Source: Sialis fuliginosa | Lineage: Eukaryota; Arthropoda; Insecta; Megaloptera; Sialidae | Length of the DNA: 64,000 nt | Direction: 5' to 3' | Assembly: GCA_961205875.1 (NCBI GenBank) | Contig: OY540810.1 | Span: 35,030,001 to 35,094,000, forward strand | In this document: positions 34,961 through 46,306 of the stretch, in pieces | How the letters are laid out: each line of letters starts with the position of its first letter | Position numbering within the stretch: position 1 is the first letter of the stretch | The notes under the pieces: generated by a model | Database searches by the model: none | What the model was told of the DNA's origin: nothing | The model's input: the letters and a program-made list of their open reading frames with translations, nothing else | Position numbers and translations under genes: made by a program

Positions 34961-36025
34961 AGGTACTGGCACCAGTCTTGGATCATACCTCAACGTTGGA
35001 TTCTTGTTTAATTAAAATTAAATGTACTAAATAAGAAATATTTATCGATATATTTGATAACTGCCATTATTGAATCATAATCTATAGACACTTAACTGTA
35101 AAACTGTAAATTTGATGACAATGGGTATCAAAATGGTGGATATTTAAACTAGTTATTAGTGTAATCTATTTATTAATTATTATATTATCATAGCATCTGC
35201 TTTACATTGTTTCAAATTTTGCGATTCTTTATTTTAAAACTTTTGTGTAGTAGTACTTATCATTTTGTTATCATTAACAAGTGTCCATCACTGGATGTCC
35301 ATTACAGGTTTTACTTTATCCATTATTGGAGAAAAATTACAAATAAAATGAAAGGCTATAATTAACCCATAAATGCCCAAAGGTATAGGTTTTCAAAAAT
35401 TATAAGAAATGTTTTGTTAATATGTTTATTTATTAAAAAAAGCTTATTTTACAAAAAAAAATTTTTGGGGGGCCCATGTTCCCCAATTTTTAATGTTGCG
35501 TTGACGCACTCTTGGGCGCAAGGGTATAATATAACTATATATAGTAACAATATATAAATATGTTTATTCGTAAGATAGACCCATTAGCGTTATAGTAAGA
35601 GTAAACAAATATTGATAAATATTACAGGTTATTTAAATTTATTGAAAATGTAAACATGTGCGAAAATTCTCTTTTTTACGTATTTTTAAATATGAATAAT
35701 AATTGTAACAAAAATGAGATAACTATTCTATTTTGGCAGAATAAAAGAAAGTATCTTCTTCTAACAAACCCATATAATAATAAAAGAAAACAACAATTTT
35801 ATATTATTAAAAGAAAAAAGTTTTCATAATGTTGCGTTGACGCACTCTTGGGCATTACTGGGTTAAAAAAAAACTATATTTGCGGACTTTGCTAATTAAA
35901 TAGATTTAATAAAGATGTACTTGTTTTATTAGTTGAATGAGTTCATGAGAATTACAAAAAGAAGCCCATCAGTCCCAAGAAAACAGTATACATTGCTCTT
36001 AAAGGAGCGAAGTGTGCCAGTACTT
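34961..36025 (-). mobile_element. TA-flanked MITE family T1, copy C, interrupted
   Basis: Begins AGGTACTGGCACCAGTCTTG and ends GTGCCAGTACTT, with TA at 34959-34960 and 36026-36027. The family body is split at 35362 by a 497-bp piggyBac-like insertion; without it the copy is about 560 bp, the normal family length. The ORFs at 35933-36208 and 35999-36181 cross the MITE end and are not genes. Confidence 0.8.
35366..35862. mobile_element. piggyBac-like MITE nested in family T1
   Basis: Termini CCCATAAATGCCCAA and TTGGGCATTACTGGG are inverted repeats flanked by TTAA on both sides (35362-35365, 35863-35866), the hallmark of piggyBac-type transposition. Sister copies of the host MITE carry the uninterrupted site GGCT(A/C)TAATTTAAAAA (28.23 and 53.58 kb; inverted near 24.1 kb), with TTAA at exactly this position. 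A 24-base block starting ATGTTGCGTTGACGCACTC occurs twice in direct orientation, subterminally at 35829 and internally at 35493. No transposase ORF; must move in trans. Confidence 0.9.
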
Positions 36026-37066
36026 TATACCTATACCAGAGAAAGATCGATAATTTCCATATCTAGAGCATCTCCCCTCTATTATAGTATTGTTTTTAAT
36101 AAATATAAATTTAAAAAATGTTTTATAGAATTTGTCGCCATGTATAATATATACATAATATATGTTTATCATTGGAATCAATTAGTAATATCATGTTTAC
36201 ATTTTTAAATACCTTTTTTATTTCAAATAATAAAGAAAAATTATAAATATTATCAGTTTTCTAACATAGAGTTCTAAATAAAAATAAAACAGTGGTGTCT
36301 TCAAGGGTTTAATAATATTTAATATAACAATATAACAAACAAAACTCACACTGATCTACAGAAGTTAACATAATTATTATTATTTATTTATTGTTATTAT
36401 AACGTAATACGTCTACAACTGTACCATGTTTACACTATTTATATAAATACTTGACAAAAACAATTAAAAACAATACAACTCACCTACAGATTGCCTATTC
36501 TCATTTTAAACCGTCAACAAATTTCTCGCACACAAAAACCCCTTTTTCCAACCACCCCAACAACTATTTACGTGAATTCTTACATGAGATTGTGTTACTT
36601 GATCGTGTGAAGCCACGCGCTTAGCGATTTGTATACATCCTACGTACAAAACATTGAAATGAATTTATTCAAAGCGTTCCCCCCCGCTAGCCCCCCACGC
36701 AGGTTTAAGCATTGAAAACACTCGTTATAGAACATCAATGCGTGCGTATATACCCTCCCCCTTTATTCTGTTGAACCGACACATATGTGAGTGAATATGT
36801 GCGTGTATATGTGTTATACTCATCTTTTGTAGGTCAATATATAGGCGATTATATACATTTAGAATACTTTTCATATGTCGTATTTTATAACGACAATCTG
36901 GGGAGTGTTTTATTTATATTAATACAAATAATACTACCATTTTGTGTAATATTTGATTCATTTTGTTATGTTACCATAAACTGAGGTTACTTTGACATTG
37001 AGGGTTATTTGACAGTAGCGTAAAAACCTGTTTAAACGCGTACGCAGCGAGCCGAGATGACTATAA
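36026..37066. other. non-coding sequence with a GC-richer island
   Basis: The island at 36480-36790 is moderately GC-rich with C-runs (CCCCCCGCTAGCCCCCCACG around 36680) and motifs such as GAAGCCACGCGCTTAGCGAT; no open frame, no second copy. The remainder is AT-rich. The 65-codon ORF at 36787-36984 is unrecognised. Confidence 0.35.
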
Positions 37067-37229
37067 TATAATTCACAGACATCAGTAGGACCTCGTCTAC
37101 AATCTGTGAATGTCCCATCTTCCGATGATGAAGAGAGTAACATTCTCTTGATAGACTTGACGCGCGAAAAAAATTAGCTGTATCACATGTGGCAAGTGGG
37201 TGTGTGGCATATGTAACAAAGGCTCATAA
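37067..37229 (+). pseudogene. decayed C-terminal coding fragment with CxxC-x4-CxxC knuckle
   Basis: One frame (from 37067) reads YNSQTSVGPRLQSVNVPSSD, DEESNILLIDLTREK; at an A-run (37167-37173) the frame must shift by one base to continue KISCITCGKWVCGICNKGS and a stop at 37227-37229. The last part has Cys-x2-Cys-x4-Cys-x2-Cys spacing at the extreme C-terminus, as in the cysteine-rich tails of piggyBac-type transposases, though other zinc-knuckle proteins are possible. The acidic SSDDEES stretch suits a nuclear protein. Upstream frames are closed. Coding origin is inferred from composition and motif only. Confidence 0.4.
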
Positions 37230-37259
37230 AAATTCATCTATGAATGACAGATAAGTGAG

Positions 37260-37453
37260 GATACTAATTTCGCTTTTCACTAATCGATAGGTTAGGTTTA
37301 GGTACACAATTTGTGGATTTTTTGTGTAAATTTCACGAAGTCGAAAAAAACAATTCGTGATGAACCGTGTATTGTCGACATGTTGGGTGGGCATGTTGAA
37401 TATTTTAGGTCACTATGATTTTGTGTATATTATCACCGGGTCCAATGCGCTAG
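37260..37453 (+). mobile_element. Helitron-like 3' end
   Basis: Ends TATTATCACCGGGTCCAATG, CGCTAG|T, the intact form of the family terminus seen inverted at 7084 and decayed at 13751. Upstream GTTGGGTGGGCATGTTGAAT and TTAGGTCACTATGAT match the 3' parts of the other copies. The 5' end of this copy is not identifiable, so it is truncated or diverged. Confidence 0.55.
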
Positions 37454-39839
37454 TACGATATAAAATCCAAAAATATTAATTTAACTAACGTGCAAACACT
37501 TTGAATTATAAATATTGATGTTAATATTATAACCATCATGTTTTAATTAGCAGCATCTGTAGGATATGCAATGAAGCCAATAAAACTAGACAGATAGACA
37601 AAATATTGTACAAACCATATTCACACCGCTAATAAATGCATTAATATTTACAGGATATTAGTAATAACTCCATTGTAAAATTATTGGTGATAAACTAAAT
37701 TTGTGGACGCAAATAAAGTTTAAATAAGCGTTAGCATTAACTGAACTATGTATTCATATATGAACAAGGTTTGTGTTGTAAACATGTACTTTAACATCGT
37801 GTAATTTTGTGTTAATGTATTGTAATTATCCTGTCAGTTGCTGCATCGTATTTAAATAATGGCAGTAATTTATATCGCATAAAAATTAATGAAACGAAAT
37901 ATTTGTATTCAAATTATATGTACTATGGGCTTCAGCTTCAGAAATCGTCTGCCACCCTAAAAGTCAGAATCGATCACAACAGATTCGAAAATATTAAAAC
38001 AAACGTCATAAATACAAATGTACGCCCATATTATTAATTAATTTTATATCAAGTTTAACATACTTAAATACTAAAATTCAAACATCAAATATTTATTGCC
38101 ACAACATTTTATTGTACAATGTTCAATAGATTGCACAATAATTTAATCACAATAATATATATGAGTACTATAAACCAAGAGTGCTTCTTTATCTAGCAAA
38201 TGAGTTTCAAAATATCTGTATTTGTTTGGTGCATAGAGAAATGATGATACTAAGTATGTGATAAGCGAACATGAATATAAACTGGTCGACTACTTCTGCA
38301 TGTGACTCTACGTGGAGATGTAATAAGTACATATGTATGTTTATTTTATTCATAAAACATAAAACTTATTACTTTCTAACAAGTATTCAAGATGTTACAG
38401 CATCTCAATCTATCAAAATGTAATACACTTTAACTAATTACAAAAAAGACGTAACTACTGTTCAAACTCAATAAAGATAGGTAGGAATTTTAATTATGAA
38501 TTTAAATATTATTAACTTTCGAATTTCGAAACCAAAATAAATAATTCTATAAAATATATTGGTATTTAAATAGACAAGCACCTATTATAATACCTATATA
38601 CCCTAATATTATGTAATAAAATAAATCATTCGTACTATTATCTATATAGGTACATTGTATCATTCATACATATATTATAACATATACAATGTATTTACAT
38701 AGTATAAAAATTTTATTGTATATGTATGTACATATTGCACAGTGTATGCATAAGTAAATAATTTAATAATATTGTATATCTATATGCATTTAATAATATA
38801 ACGATCTATGTAAGGCTAAGACCACACGTACATGAAGTATTTACTGTTTGTTAAAAATGTAACGAATTAAATCAAATTTAGCTGCTATATACATATATAT
38901 AAAAAATACTGGCCATGTGACCGATTTGATTTCAGCGGATGAATTTCTAGATTTCAGAAAATACTAGTTGTTTATTTGGCCCCCACCTAAATATAAAAAT
39001 ATGCATGTAACTATAGTAGTTTAATTAAAATAAAATGTATAACTAAAAAGCTTAAAAAAAATGAATAACACTTGATAATTCACTCTCCCTACATCTCAAG
39101 TGGTATATTGCTAATTGTTTTCTATATGGGGTTGCTTGCACTCGATTTGTCTCTTCGCTCTTCACTTCTTGTGCCCTTTCCCGAATTTTCAGCGCCAGAA
39201 TCAAATATGTACACAAGGTGGTAGTATTTAATATGATGTAGAATATTATTTGTAAACTCAAAATATTTGAAAAAATATTATATAAAAAATAAATTTTCAC
39301 TTTCTTATACTACAAATATACGAAAATATAATCAATGCCGAAAAATTTCGAAAACGAAATATTAGCGGAAATAAAGGTTACACCTATTGTTTCAATTCAT
39401 TTTGACTATTTTCACTATGATATTTGTGTGTCTGTTTTTAGATGCTTTAACTCAAGAATGATAAAACAGAGGTTTTATAATTAGGACTGTAAAAGTATTG
39501 GAAGAAAACATTCTATTCTGAGATAAATCAAGAAAACAAAATGTTCATTATGTTAAATCAATGTTAATTAATAAAAATATTTTATTTGAAACGATTTATA
39601 AAATTAAAATTGTAGAGAATGATTTTTTCTATCAATTAGCAAGATTTTTTTTATATAAGATACATGATAATAAAATATATCAGCAAAAACTATTTTTTCA
39701 AATCTTAGATACATGTATTAATATAATTTTGTAATCTTATTTCATAAAATCAATAAAACAATGTATAAAAATGAAACACATCATTATAGGCGAACAACAT
39801 TGTTACAAAATACCGACATTTTTATGTGAATAATTAATT
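37454..39839. other. AT-rich sequence, no gene seen
   Basis: TA-rich microsatellite-like sequence at 38580-38800. The 82-codon minus ORF at 39052-39300 is unrecognised. A patch at 37920-38000 and one at 39090-39200 are slightly GC-richer. Confidence 0.45.
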
Positions 39840-40390
39840 AAAGATAATTCTGTAACATGACCCACGACAATCAGTAACATAACGGAGCTGAATGAAAGAA
39901 CAACGGGGGTACAGCATAAATCAATTACAACCGAACCACCCCCGGTCGTACACACCTAATTATTTTTCACGGTATAGGAGAGTATAATTTATATAAAAAA
40001 AAACACGCTTACATAGCCTGCTTGATGGATCGGCATGCATATCACAATGACAGCATGTTTTTTAGTACGGCAGCGCGAAAATGCACAAACTGTGTCGACA
40101 ATTTGTGAGCTACGTTTGCCATAATTAGCCTGCAAGTTTGTTACTGGAGTTAATTACTAACCCAATTAGCATGATATTGCTGACCGGTGCCACGCCTCCG
40201 TACCTTTGTCACGATCACTACCCAGCACCGCCACCGTAGTTCGTAGTCATCGGCACCTCCACCATCACACCCACTCGGTTGCTTGTTGGGACTCGCCCCG
40301 ATAGTCCCGGCGGTCTATTTTGGTTTATCCCGATGTAACATCTTGGTGTTGGAGATTTGTAGAGTTCTTGTGTACTCTAATTAATTATTT
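39840..40390. promoter_or_regulatory. GC-richer block with homeodomain cores, candidate enhancer or conserved element
   Basis: The longest block of non-repetitive, higher-GC sequence in the window. It contains CATAATTAGCCTGCAAGTTT, GAGTTAATTACTAACCCAAT and AATTAGCATGATATTGCTGA (TAATTA/ATTAG homeodomain cores), then a CCACCG/CACC-rich segment (40180-40290) and CCCCGATAGTCCCGGCGGTC. No frame stays open and there is no internal symmetry or second copy. Such blocks are often conserved developmental enhancers in insects, but this is inference from composition and motif density only. Confidence 0.3.
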
Positions 40391-40794
40391 ATTCATTTAA
40401 CCCTTTCTGTTTCAATGAACTGTGCGGGTAGATGTATGATGTATGGCAATGATAATATAATTAAATTATTAATTTACAGCATGTTAATATTTAATTTAAT
40501 TACTATTGTATACGTAAATTCATAATTCAACATACTTTTTTTCGAATATTATAATTAATATCATTTTAAAATCGTATCTGTTTATATTACTTAAAATATT
40601 ATTAAATTATACATCAATTTGATAATCACAATTATTATATTCTTGAAGCTTAAATTTAGTTGAAAAGTTAAAAAATTAACTGTAATCTTATTTTTTTATT
40701 CAGAGTGGCTCGTAAAAACGGAAATATTCATACAACTTGAATTGAAAAACAAATAATATCTAATAATAATTTAAATTTAAAAAAAATTGACCAA
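40391..40794. other. AT-rich sequence, nothing recognised
   Basis: No ORF, repeat partner or symmetry found. Confidence 0.45.
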
Positions 40795-41000
40795 AAATAT
40801 TTTTGTTTGGGAAGAAAACCTCCGATTTTTGAAAACGATCTTTCAGTCGGATATGGATGTTTACTGACGTCGATTTATGAATTTTTCGAATGACTTTGAA
40901 ACAGTGTGAATTAGAGAAAAACAGTCAAGTTAAAAATTGTAGGTAATATAATTATCTATAATTTATGTTCTATTCATTTTTTCGAAAAAAAAATGTTGAA
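40795..41000 (-). repeat. dispersed repeat family R1, partial inverted copy
   Basis: GGGAAGAAAACCTCCGATTT, CAGTCGGATATGGATGTTTA and GAATTTTTCGAATGACTTTG are the inverse of the central part of 50832-51350. Both ends of the family unit are missing. Confidence 0.7.
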
Positions 41001-41840
41001 ATTTTTTATTTTGATTTTCGAACCGATTACAATAACTTCCTGTTGGAAACACACACACTGACAAATATCATTCTAATAATAATAAAAATTGATTGAGTTG
41101 GTTTCAAAACTATATAACATTTTTTCGTAGTAATCACAATGACTTTATTTTTCTACGAAGTTAAAAATATTTGTGTTAAATTATTATAATAGTATACACA
41201 ATTACATAAATTTATCTCTACTACAGTATAAAAATAATTCCAGAAAATATCCATGTTTTCCAATTACCCCAAGAATCTTTTCTCCTTGAACCGTCAAGTT
41301 GGTTTGCTTTACCGCGAATAGTCAAGAGTTTATTGTGCAAACAGTGACCCCTTTTTGAAGAAATAAGTTAAAATGAATTTATGCATTCCCTGTCCTGGAA
41401 AGTTTAAAGTTCAATGTTTTTCGCAATATTAATGTAAGAGTCTCTTCATTATGTATAAAGTTTGAGAGAGATGGATAGCAGAAAGCAATGTAAATGGTTT
41501 ATACTTTCTTAGATATGTTTTTATTATTTTTGTCTTTGATATTTCAATTTGTTTGAATGAAACTTCTTATAACTTTTATTAATGTTAAATTTATATGTAT
41601 TTCAGTTGTAATTATAAATTTAATTAATTTGATCCAAGTATAAGAGATTGAAAAATAGTTCTCTTTTTAAATGGAATAGTGGACTACACAAATTTTTTTT
41701 TCTTAAAAACAGATCTTGCTAATGGATATTAGTCTAGAATAGTTACGTAAAAATATAGTTAGGAGCACAAAAAACAACTCGGACATAAAAGGAACTTTAA
41801 ATGTTTCTATACATTTTTTGATCTGTAATTGCAAAAAAAA
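41001..41840. other. AT-rich sequence, nothing recognised
   Basis: A patch at 41265-41400 is slightly GC-richer, including CTCCTTGAACCGTCAAGTTG. No ORF. The part adjoining 41840 may belong to the decayed LINE fragment on the minus strand but could not be aligned by eye. Confidence 0.4.
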
Positions 41841-42044
41841 TTAGATTTGTAAATAGTGGTTTACATAACTCGGTTGATTTTGTTTTTTATATAAATTTAA
41901 GACATCGTTTTTGTAGAGTAAAACATCATTTATGTGTGTAGAATTTCCCCAAAAAATAATCCCATATCGTAAATTTGATACTAAAATAATATAATAAAAT
42001 AAATTGAAACTAAAATAATTCATAAGGAGAAATTTATGAGTTAT
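41841..42044 (-). pseudogene. LINE reverse-transcriptase C-terminal fragment, decayed
   Basis: The minus-strand reading (ATG at 42021-42023) gives YYIILVSNLRYGIIFWGNST, HINDVLLYKNDVLNLYKKQN. This matches the conserved stretch after the reverse-transcriptase domain of Jockey/CR1-type LINEs, where a pattern like Y-hydrophobic-SxLxYGIxFWGxS...xxLQKxxIR is usual. The fragment is about 68 codons, preceded by an in-frame stop at 42045-42047 and ended by a stop at 41841-41843, so it is dead on arrival or decayed. The catalytic YADD region is not visible. The match is from memory of the family pattern, not from an alignment. Confidence 0.6.
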
Positions 42045-42047
42045 TTA

Positions 42048-43103
42048 AATAAATAATTTATCCATACTTGACACATAACCAAAATTAGATACAGTTAGTG
42101 AAAAGTGTTCCAAATTTAAAAAAAATAGAGGAGTAAAATATTTTCTTATTTTTTTTAAATTGTGTAATCAACCCTATTTTGTCTAATCAATTGACATATG
42201 TATATGTTGCGGTTATCGTAATAGTTTTAAAAAATTTTTTTTTTCAATCTTAGTTATTATATTGATTTAGCTTATATAAAAGTAATGTAAAACGTATTTA
42301 AGAATTGTTAAAAAATATAAAACAAAATAAATCGGATAAAAACTATTGCTCTTTAATACACAAATTATGTTTTTGTTTGAATTTCAGACCCAAAACTACG
42401 GGACGTTATTTCCCCAACATTCTAAATTTACTCATGCACAAACAATTTTTACCCTATAAAACGATATCATCACTATCAAAAATCGAGCATTGTACATAGA
42501 AGCACGTGGCATAAACGAATCAGTAATATGATAATAAATAATTAAACAGCATAGCTCATGCTGCGGGCTGTTTGTTAAATACTGCTGGTTCGTATCACAC
42601 AGAAGCCTGCAAATGAAATGTTGAATAACCTCTTTCAAACGATTTAAGCGTGTTAGATCACATATCCCTCTCTGGAAAGTGATTGTTTAAAACTGTTAGA
42701 GATTAAATTAACGATGTTGATTAAACGGTTTGATCTGAATAACGTAATTTATAACGTTGTCAGAAAACGTCTTTGTGATTTTAGTTAAAATGATATGGGT
42801 AACAAAGGAGCGATTTTGAAAACACTTTTAGTGTATGATGGAAATCAATATTGAGTTCTTTAATGGAAAATTCTAATGCGTTCGATATCGGCATTTTTAG
42901 TAAACAAGAACCTTTAACGGATTCTGACGTCCATGCAAACATTGTTTATTAACTTATTGTTATTATTTCATAACTTGGGGTAAAAATATTTGTGAGTTCT
43001 GTTTACAAACATTGAAATTACTCAGGTTTAGGTAGTAAACATTATTCCTGAAATATCTAACAAAACAATAATATCTCTCCTTTTTCCTAAAAATATTATT
43101 ATA
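42048..43103. other. non-coding sequence with a small complex island
   Basis: The patch at 42500-42640 contains AGCATAGCTCATGCTGCGGG and GCTGTTTGTTAAATACTGCT, TTCGTATCACACAG, GC-richer than its surroundings and without second copy; a candidate conserved non-coding element. Overlapping ORFs at 42305-42499 and 42432-42638 lie on opposite strands and are not recognised. Confidence 0.35.
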
Positions 43104-43592
43104 ACGGGTGTTTTTTTTAACCTGTAACTTTCAAATATCTCGAAAAATAGGCATTCTACGGAAAAAATTGTAATAATCAAAATTTAATCATTCCACGGGG
43201 GAAATTCATTAGTTCAAAAAAATAGCCCCCCAGCCCCCCTCTTTGTAGGTTGGGGCGAGGGTAACTTTGAATCTTAAATAGGACCTCAATTTTTTATTGC
43301 AGTTCTTTTTGTTGTATTATAAATTGAATTTCGGCGATTACAGCGCCATCTATCATGAATTATACAAAATATTTCAGTCAAATCGTACGTACTTTTAACC
43401 GTGGAATCCGTATCTGCAATAAAAAATGAAGGTTCCTATTTAAGATTCAAAGTTACCTCCACCCCAACATACAAAGTAAGGGGTGGGGGACTATTTTTTT
43501 GCACTAATATTTTTTTGATTGTTGACATTTTTTCCGCAGAGTGCATATTTTTCGAGATATTTGAAAGTTTCAGGTTAAAAAAAACACGCGGT
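43104..43592. mobile_element. foldback/inverted-repeat element, 0.49 kb
   Basis: Left end CGGGTGTTTTTTTTAACCTG and right end CAGGTTAAAAAAAACACGCG are inverted. Arms of about 210 bp share CTTTCAAATATCTCGAAAAA, GGGGGGCTATTTTTTT-type stretches, AACTTTGAATCTTAAATAGG and TTTTTTATTGCAG in inverse orientation; the central 80 bp (about 43320-43400, GCGCCATCTATCATGAATTA) are unique. ATAA lies next to each end (43101-43104 and 43593-43596) and may be a target duplication. The 102-codon ORF at 43401-43709 crosses the right arm and is not a gene. Confidence 0.8.
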
Positions 43593-43805
43593 ATAAACAA
43601 AAAAACTATTTATCACAATCAAAAACATATTGCAAATAATATAATAAAATTTGCGGCTAGAATGCACAATACCGCATTTCATCTATTATCTGTAACATAT
43701 ACACCATAATGCTTGTCCAATGTGGGCAATTTTCTATTTCAACGGTTGCTGTCGAAGAATCGTTGAACATGACAGTAAATTGTTTATGATAAACAGATTA
43801 CCCGG

Positions 43806-43874
43806 TCCACAAATAATAGTTATCTAGAATTTACTCACACAGTTAGGAATAAACTGTAGATAACTATTTGTGAG
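43806..43874. repeat. short inverted repeat, about 28-bp arms
   Basis: CCACAAATAATAGTTATCTA faces TAGATAACTATTTGTGAG with a short turn near CACACAGTTAGG. Could be a tiny MITE remnant. Confidence 0.6.
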
Positions 43875-44409
43875 TATTGTAAGTATTAAAATTATATATA
43901 GTATTTCGTTTTACAGAACAATAGATCAAGTAAAAATCTTTCTTTATACATTTACTATATTTGGATACCTTTTAAAGCATCCAAAAAAGAGCCAAAATAG
44001 ATTTTTTTTAAAAGGTATTTAAAATTTGTACGCTATATTTAAATATAATATGTTATTAAACACTTCATAAATATAAAATTACAATTTATTTATGTATATA
44101 TTTCTTTATTACAGTTTTCATGAACTAATTCATCGTGAGGTCTACATACATACATACTGATTTAAAATCAATATTTTCCTGCAAGTTCTACAAAATGGAG
44201 TTAGTTTGAAGTAAGTGAATCTGATACAATTTAAAGTAGTTTAATTTTAATGTAGGTACAACGACAAAGAAAGTAAATTCTTGTTCTAGGAAGGAATTGT
44301 CTCAAGAACACAAAGAGTATTTCAACAATGACAATTTCAATATAGACAATCACATGTCCTTTGAGCAATCTTCCAAATACTCCCCTACCCCCCCTTCTTT
44401 GCACTATAA
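43875..44409. other. AT-rich sequence, nothing recognised
   Basis: No ORF, symmetry or repeat partner; a short C-run CTCCCCTACCCCCCCTTC lies at about 44380-44397. Confidence 0.45.
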
Positions 44410-44656
44410 CACTCAGGTTACGTCATTGTAAACAACAACAGTGTTCGTGTGAAGACTCGACACACGCGTGCATGTGACATGAAAAGGTTGGTGTTTTACA
44501 TTCAACAACCTAATCGAGTCTCTAATATAGGCATTCAGTCTGAGGCCTGTCGACAGTTCGCTCTCTCGTGGAAGAGTTATCGAACATAATACGTCGTGAG
44601 GTACTCTGCAACATACACGCACGCACCTACCACCTACATACGCATACATGGGCACC
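44410..44656. other. CpG-rich island, candidate promoter-like or conserved element
   Basis: About 48% GC with many CpGs (CGACACACGCGTGCATGTGA, GTCGACAGTTCGCTCTCTCG, ACACGCACGCACC). It includes an arthropod initiator-like TTCAGTC at about 44536, but no downstream promoter element match in the expected place. A minus-strand 80-codon ORF (44413-44655, MPMYAYVGGRCVRVCCRVPH...) is open through the island but has no recognisable domain and Cys/Val/Arg-heavy composition as expected from the CA/CG-rich bases. Function unknown. Confidence 0.3.
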
Positions 44657-44865
44657 AGTAAAATTAATTTAAGGCAGTATTGCGGTGTGACGCCTAAAAT
44701 ATAATAATTTCAGTCTTTTTATATGTTTTTATTTGCATCTTAAATTATAAAATACAAAAAACATTTTTTTAGTAAATTTTATTATAATTTGGGGTCAAAG
44801 TCGACTCTTCTAAAAAAAGGGGAGTGGATGTTGGGAAGCAAATCTCCAATTGCAATGATTTGAAA

Positions 44866-45414
44866 AGGCACCAGTTGTGTCCGCTATAAGAGCAAGTTTT
44901 CGGGGTTTTTTTTAGATTAATGGGCTTATTTTTTGTAATTCTCATGAACTCATGTTACTAATAAAACAAGTAACTCTTTATTTAATCAATTTAATTACCA
45001 AAGTCTGCAAATATAGTTTGTTTTTTTAAATTATAGCCTTTTATTTTGTTCATGTTTTTTCTTCAGTAATGGTAAAGGTAAAACCAGCAATGAGCACGTA
45101 GTGAGGGACACTTGCTAATAATTACAAAATGATAAGTACAACGACACAAAATATATAAAAGAAAGAATCGTCTTTGAAATAATGTAAAGCAGTTGCTATG
45201 ATAATATAATAATTAATAAATAAATTATACTAATAATTAGTTTGAATGTCCACCAATTTGACACCTATTGGCCGATTGTCATCAAATCACACTTTCAGAC
45301 AATTAAATGTATATAGATTAATATTCAGAAATGGTAGTAATCAAATATTAACACATATTTCTAATTCAGTACATTTAATTAAAAATTTGCCATTACTGGG
45401 GTCCTTGCCAAGGC
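44866..45414 (+). mobile_element. TA-flanked MITE family T1, copy D
   Basis: Starts AGGCACCAGTTGTGTCCGCT (tip lost), runs through CTCATGTTACTAATAAAACA, CAGCAATGAGCACGTAGTGA and ACCTATTGGCCGATTGTCAT and ends CATTACTGGGGTCCTTGCCA, AGGC, missing the last 15-20 bases. Same orientation as copy A; contains the GCTTATTTTTTGTAATTCTC segment that copy A has lost. Confidence 0.75.
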
Positions 45415-46306
45415 AATAATATCATTATAAAAACTTGTCTCCTTAGACAAGGAAAGATAAAGAACAAATAACACATTACCTAGCGTTGTTACTATATCGC
45501 TCCACGAGTCATTGGTGTATCATTCAGATTTTAAAATAAATTTCAATTGTTTTGAATTATAAAATTAATTAATAATAAATGTTTTATATTATCTTTAAAA
45601 GTATTTTAGTGATAATTGATTAATAGAAAAATGTCTGTTTGGAACTATCATCTCTCGTACATCATAACAAATTAAATTGTAATTTAAAGCATATTTGTAT
45701 ATTATACTGCCTTTAGAAGGAATCATATCTAAATCGGTATCAATTATTGATATCTTTAATTATTAAGAGTTTTCATATCTGGATTTTCGGTCTACAATGT
45801 ATCAACATAACATGCAAATTATATAATATTACAGTATTTCTGATTGATTGTAATAAGCACGGACTATAGAGTTGCAATGGCAATTTATCTTTTTCTATTT
45901 TTTTAAGGGGTTTATATTTTTTTATTAAATTATTGAAAAGTAAGAAAAATGGAGGTTGATCATTACTATAATACAGAGATTAATTTTTATAACGAAGAAA
46001 TATTACTGGTCCCTTGGTGCTCGTTATAAGCAACCTGTATAGTATGTCATATTATTTGTTTCTAGATACATCCAAGCGAGTATTTTTAATTACTAGGTAT
46101 ACTTCTGTCAAGTGCAAAAACAGAATGAACTATTATATCAGCAAGCTTTATGCATTCTTTGTTGAAATATAAGAAACATGAGGTAAAAAAACTTTTAACG
46201 ATATTTGTTTTTAATGATCTTTGTTTTTTAATTATATTTCTTAAATAATTTTTATAATTTATAAAAAAGTTACATGATTTGCAATTGAATCTATATTATA
46301 TACATA
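45415..46306. other. AT-rich sequence, nothing recognised
   Basis: No ORF or repeat partner; one small perfect hairpin CTTGTCTCCTTAGACAAG at about 45435. Confidence 0.45.
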
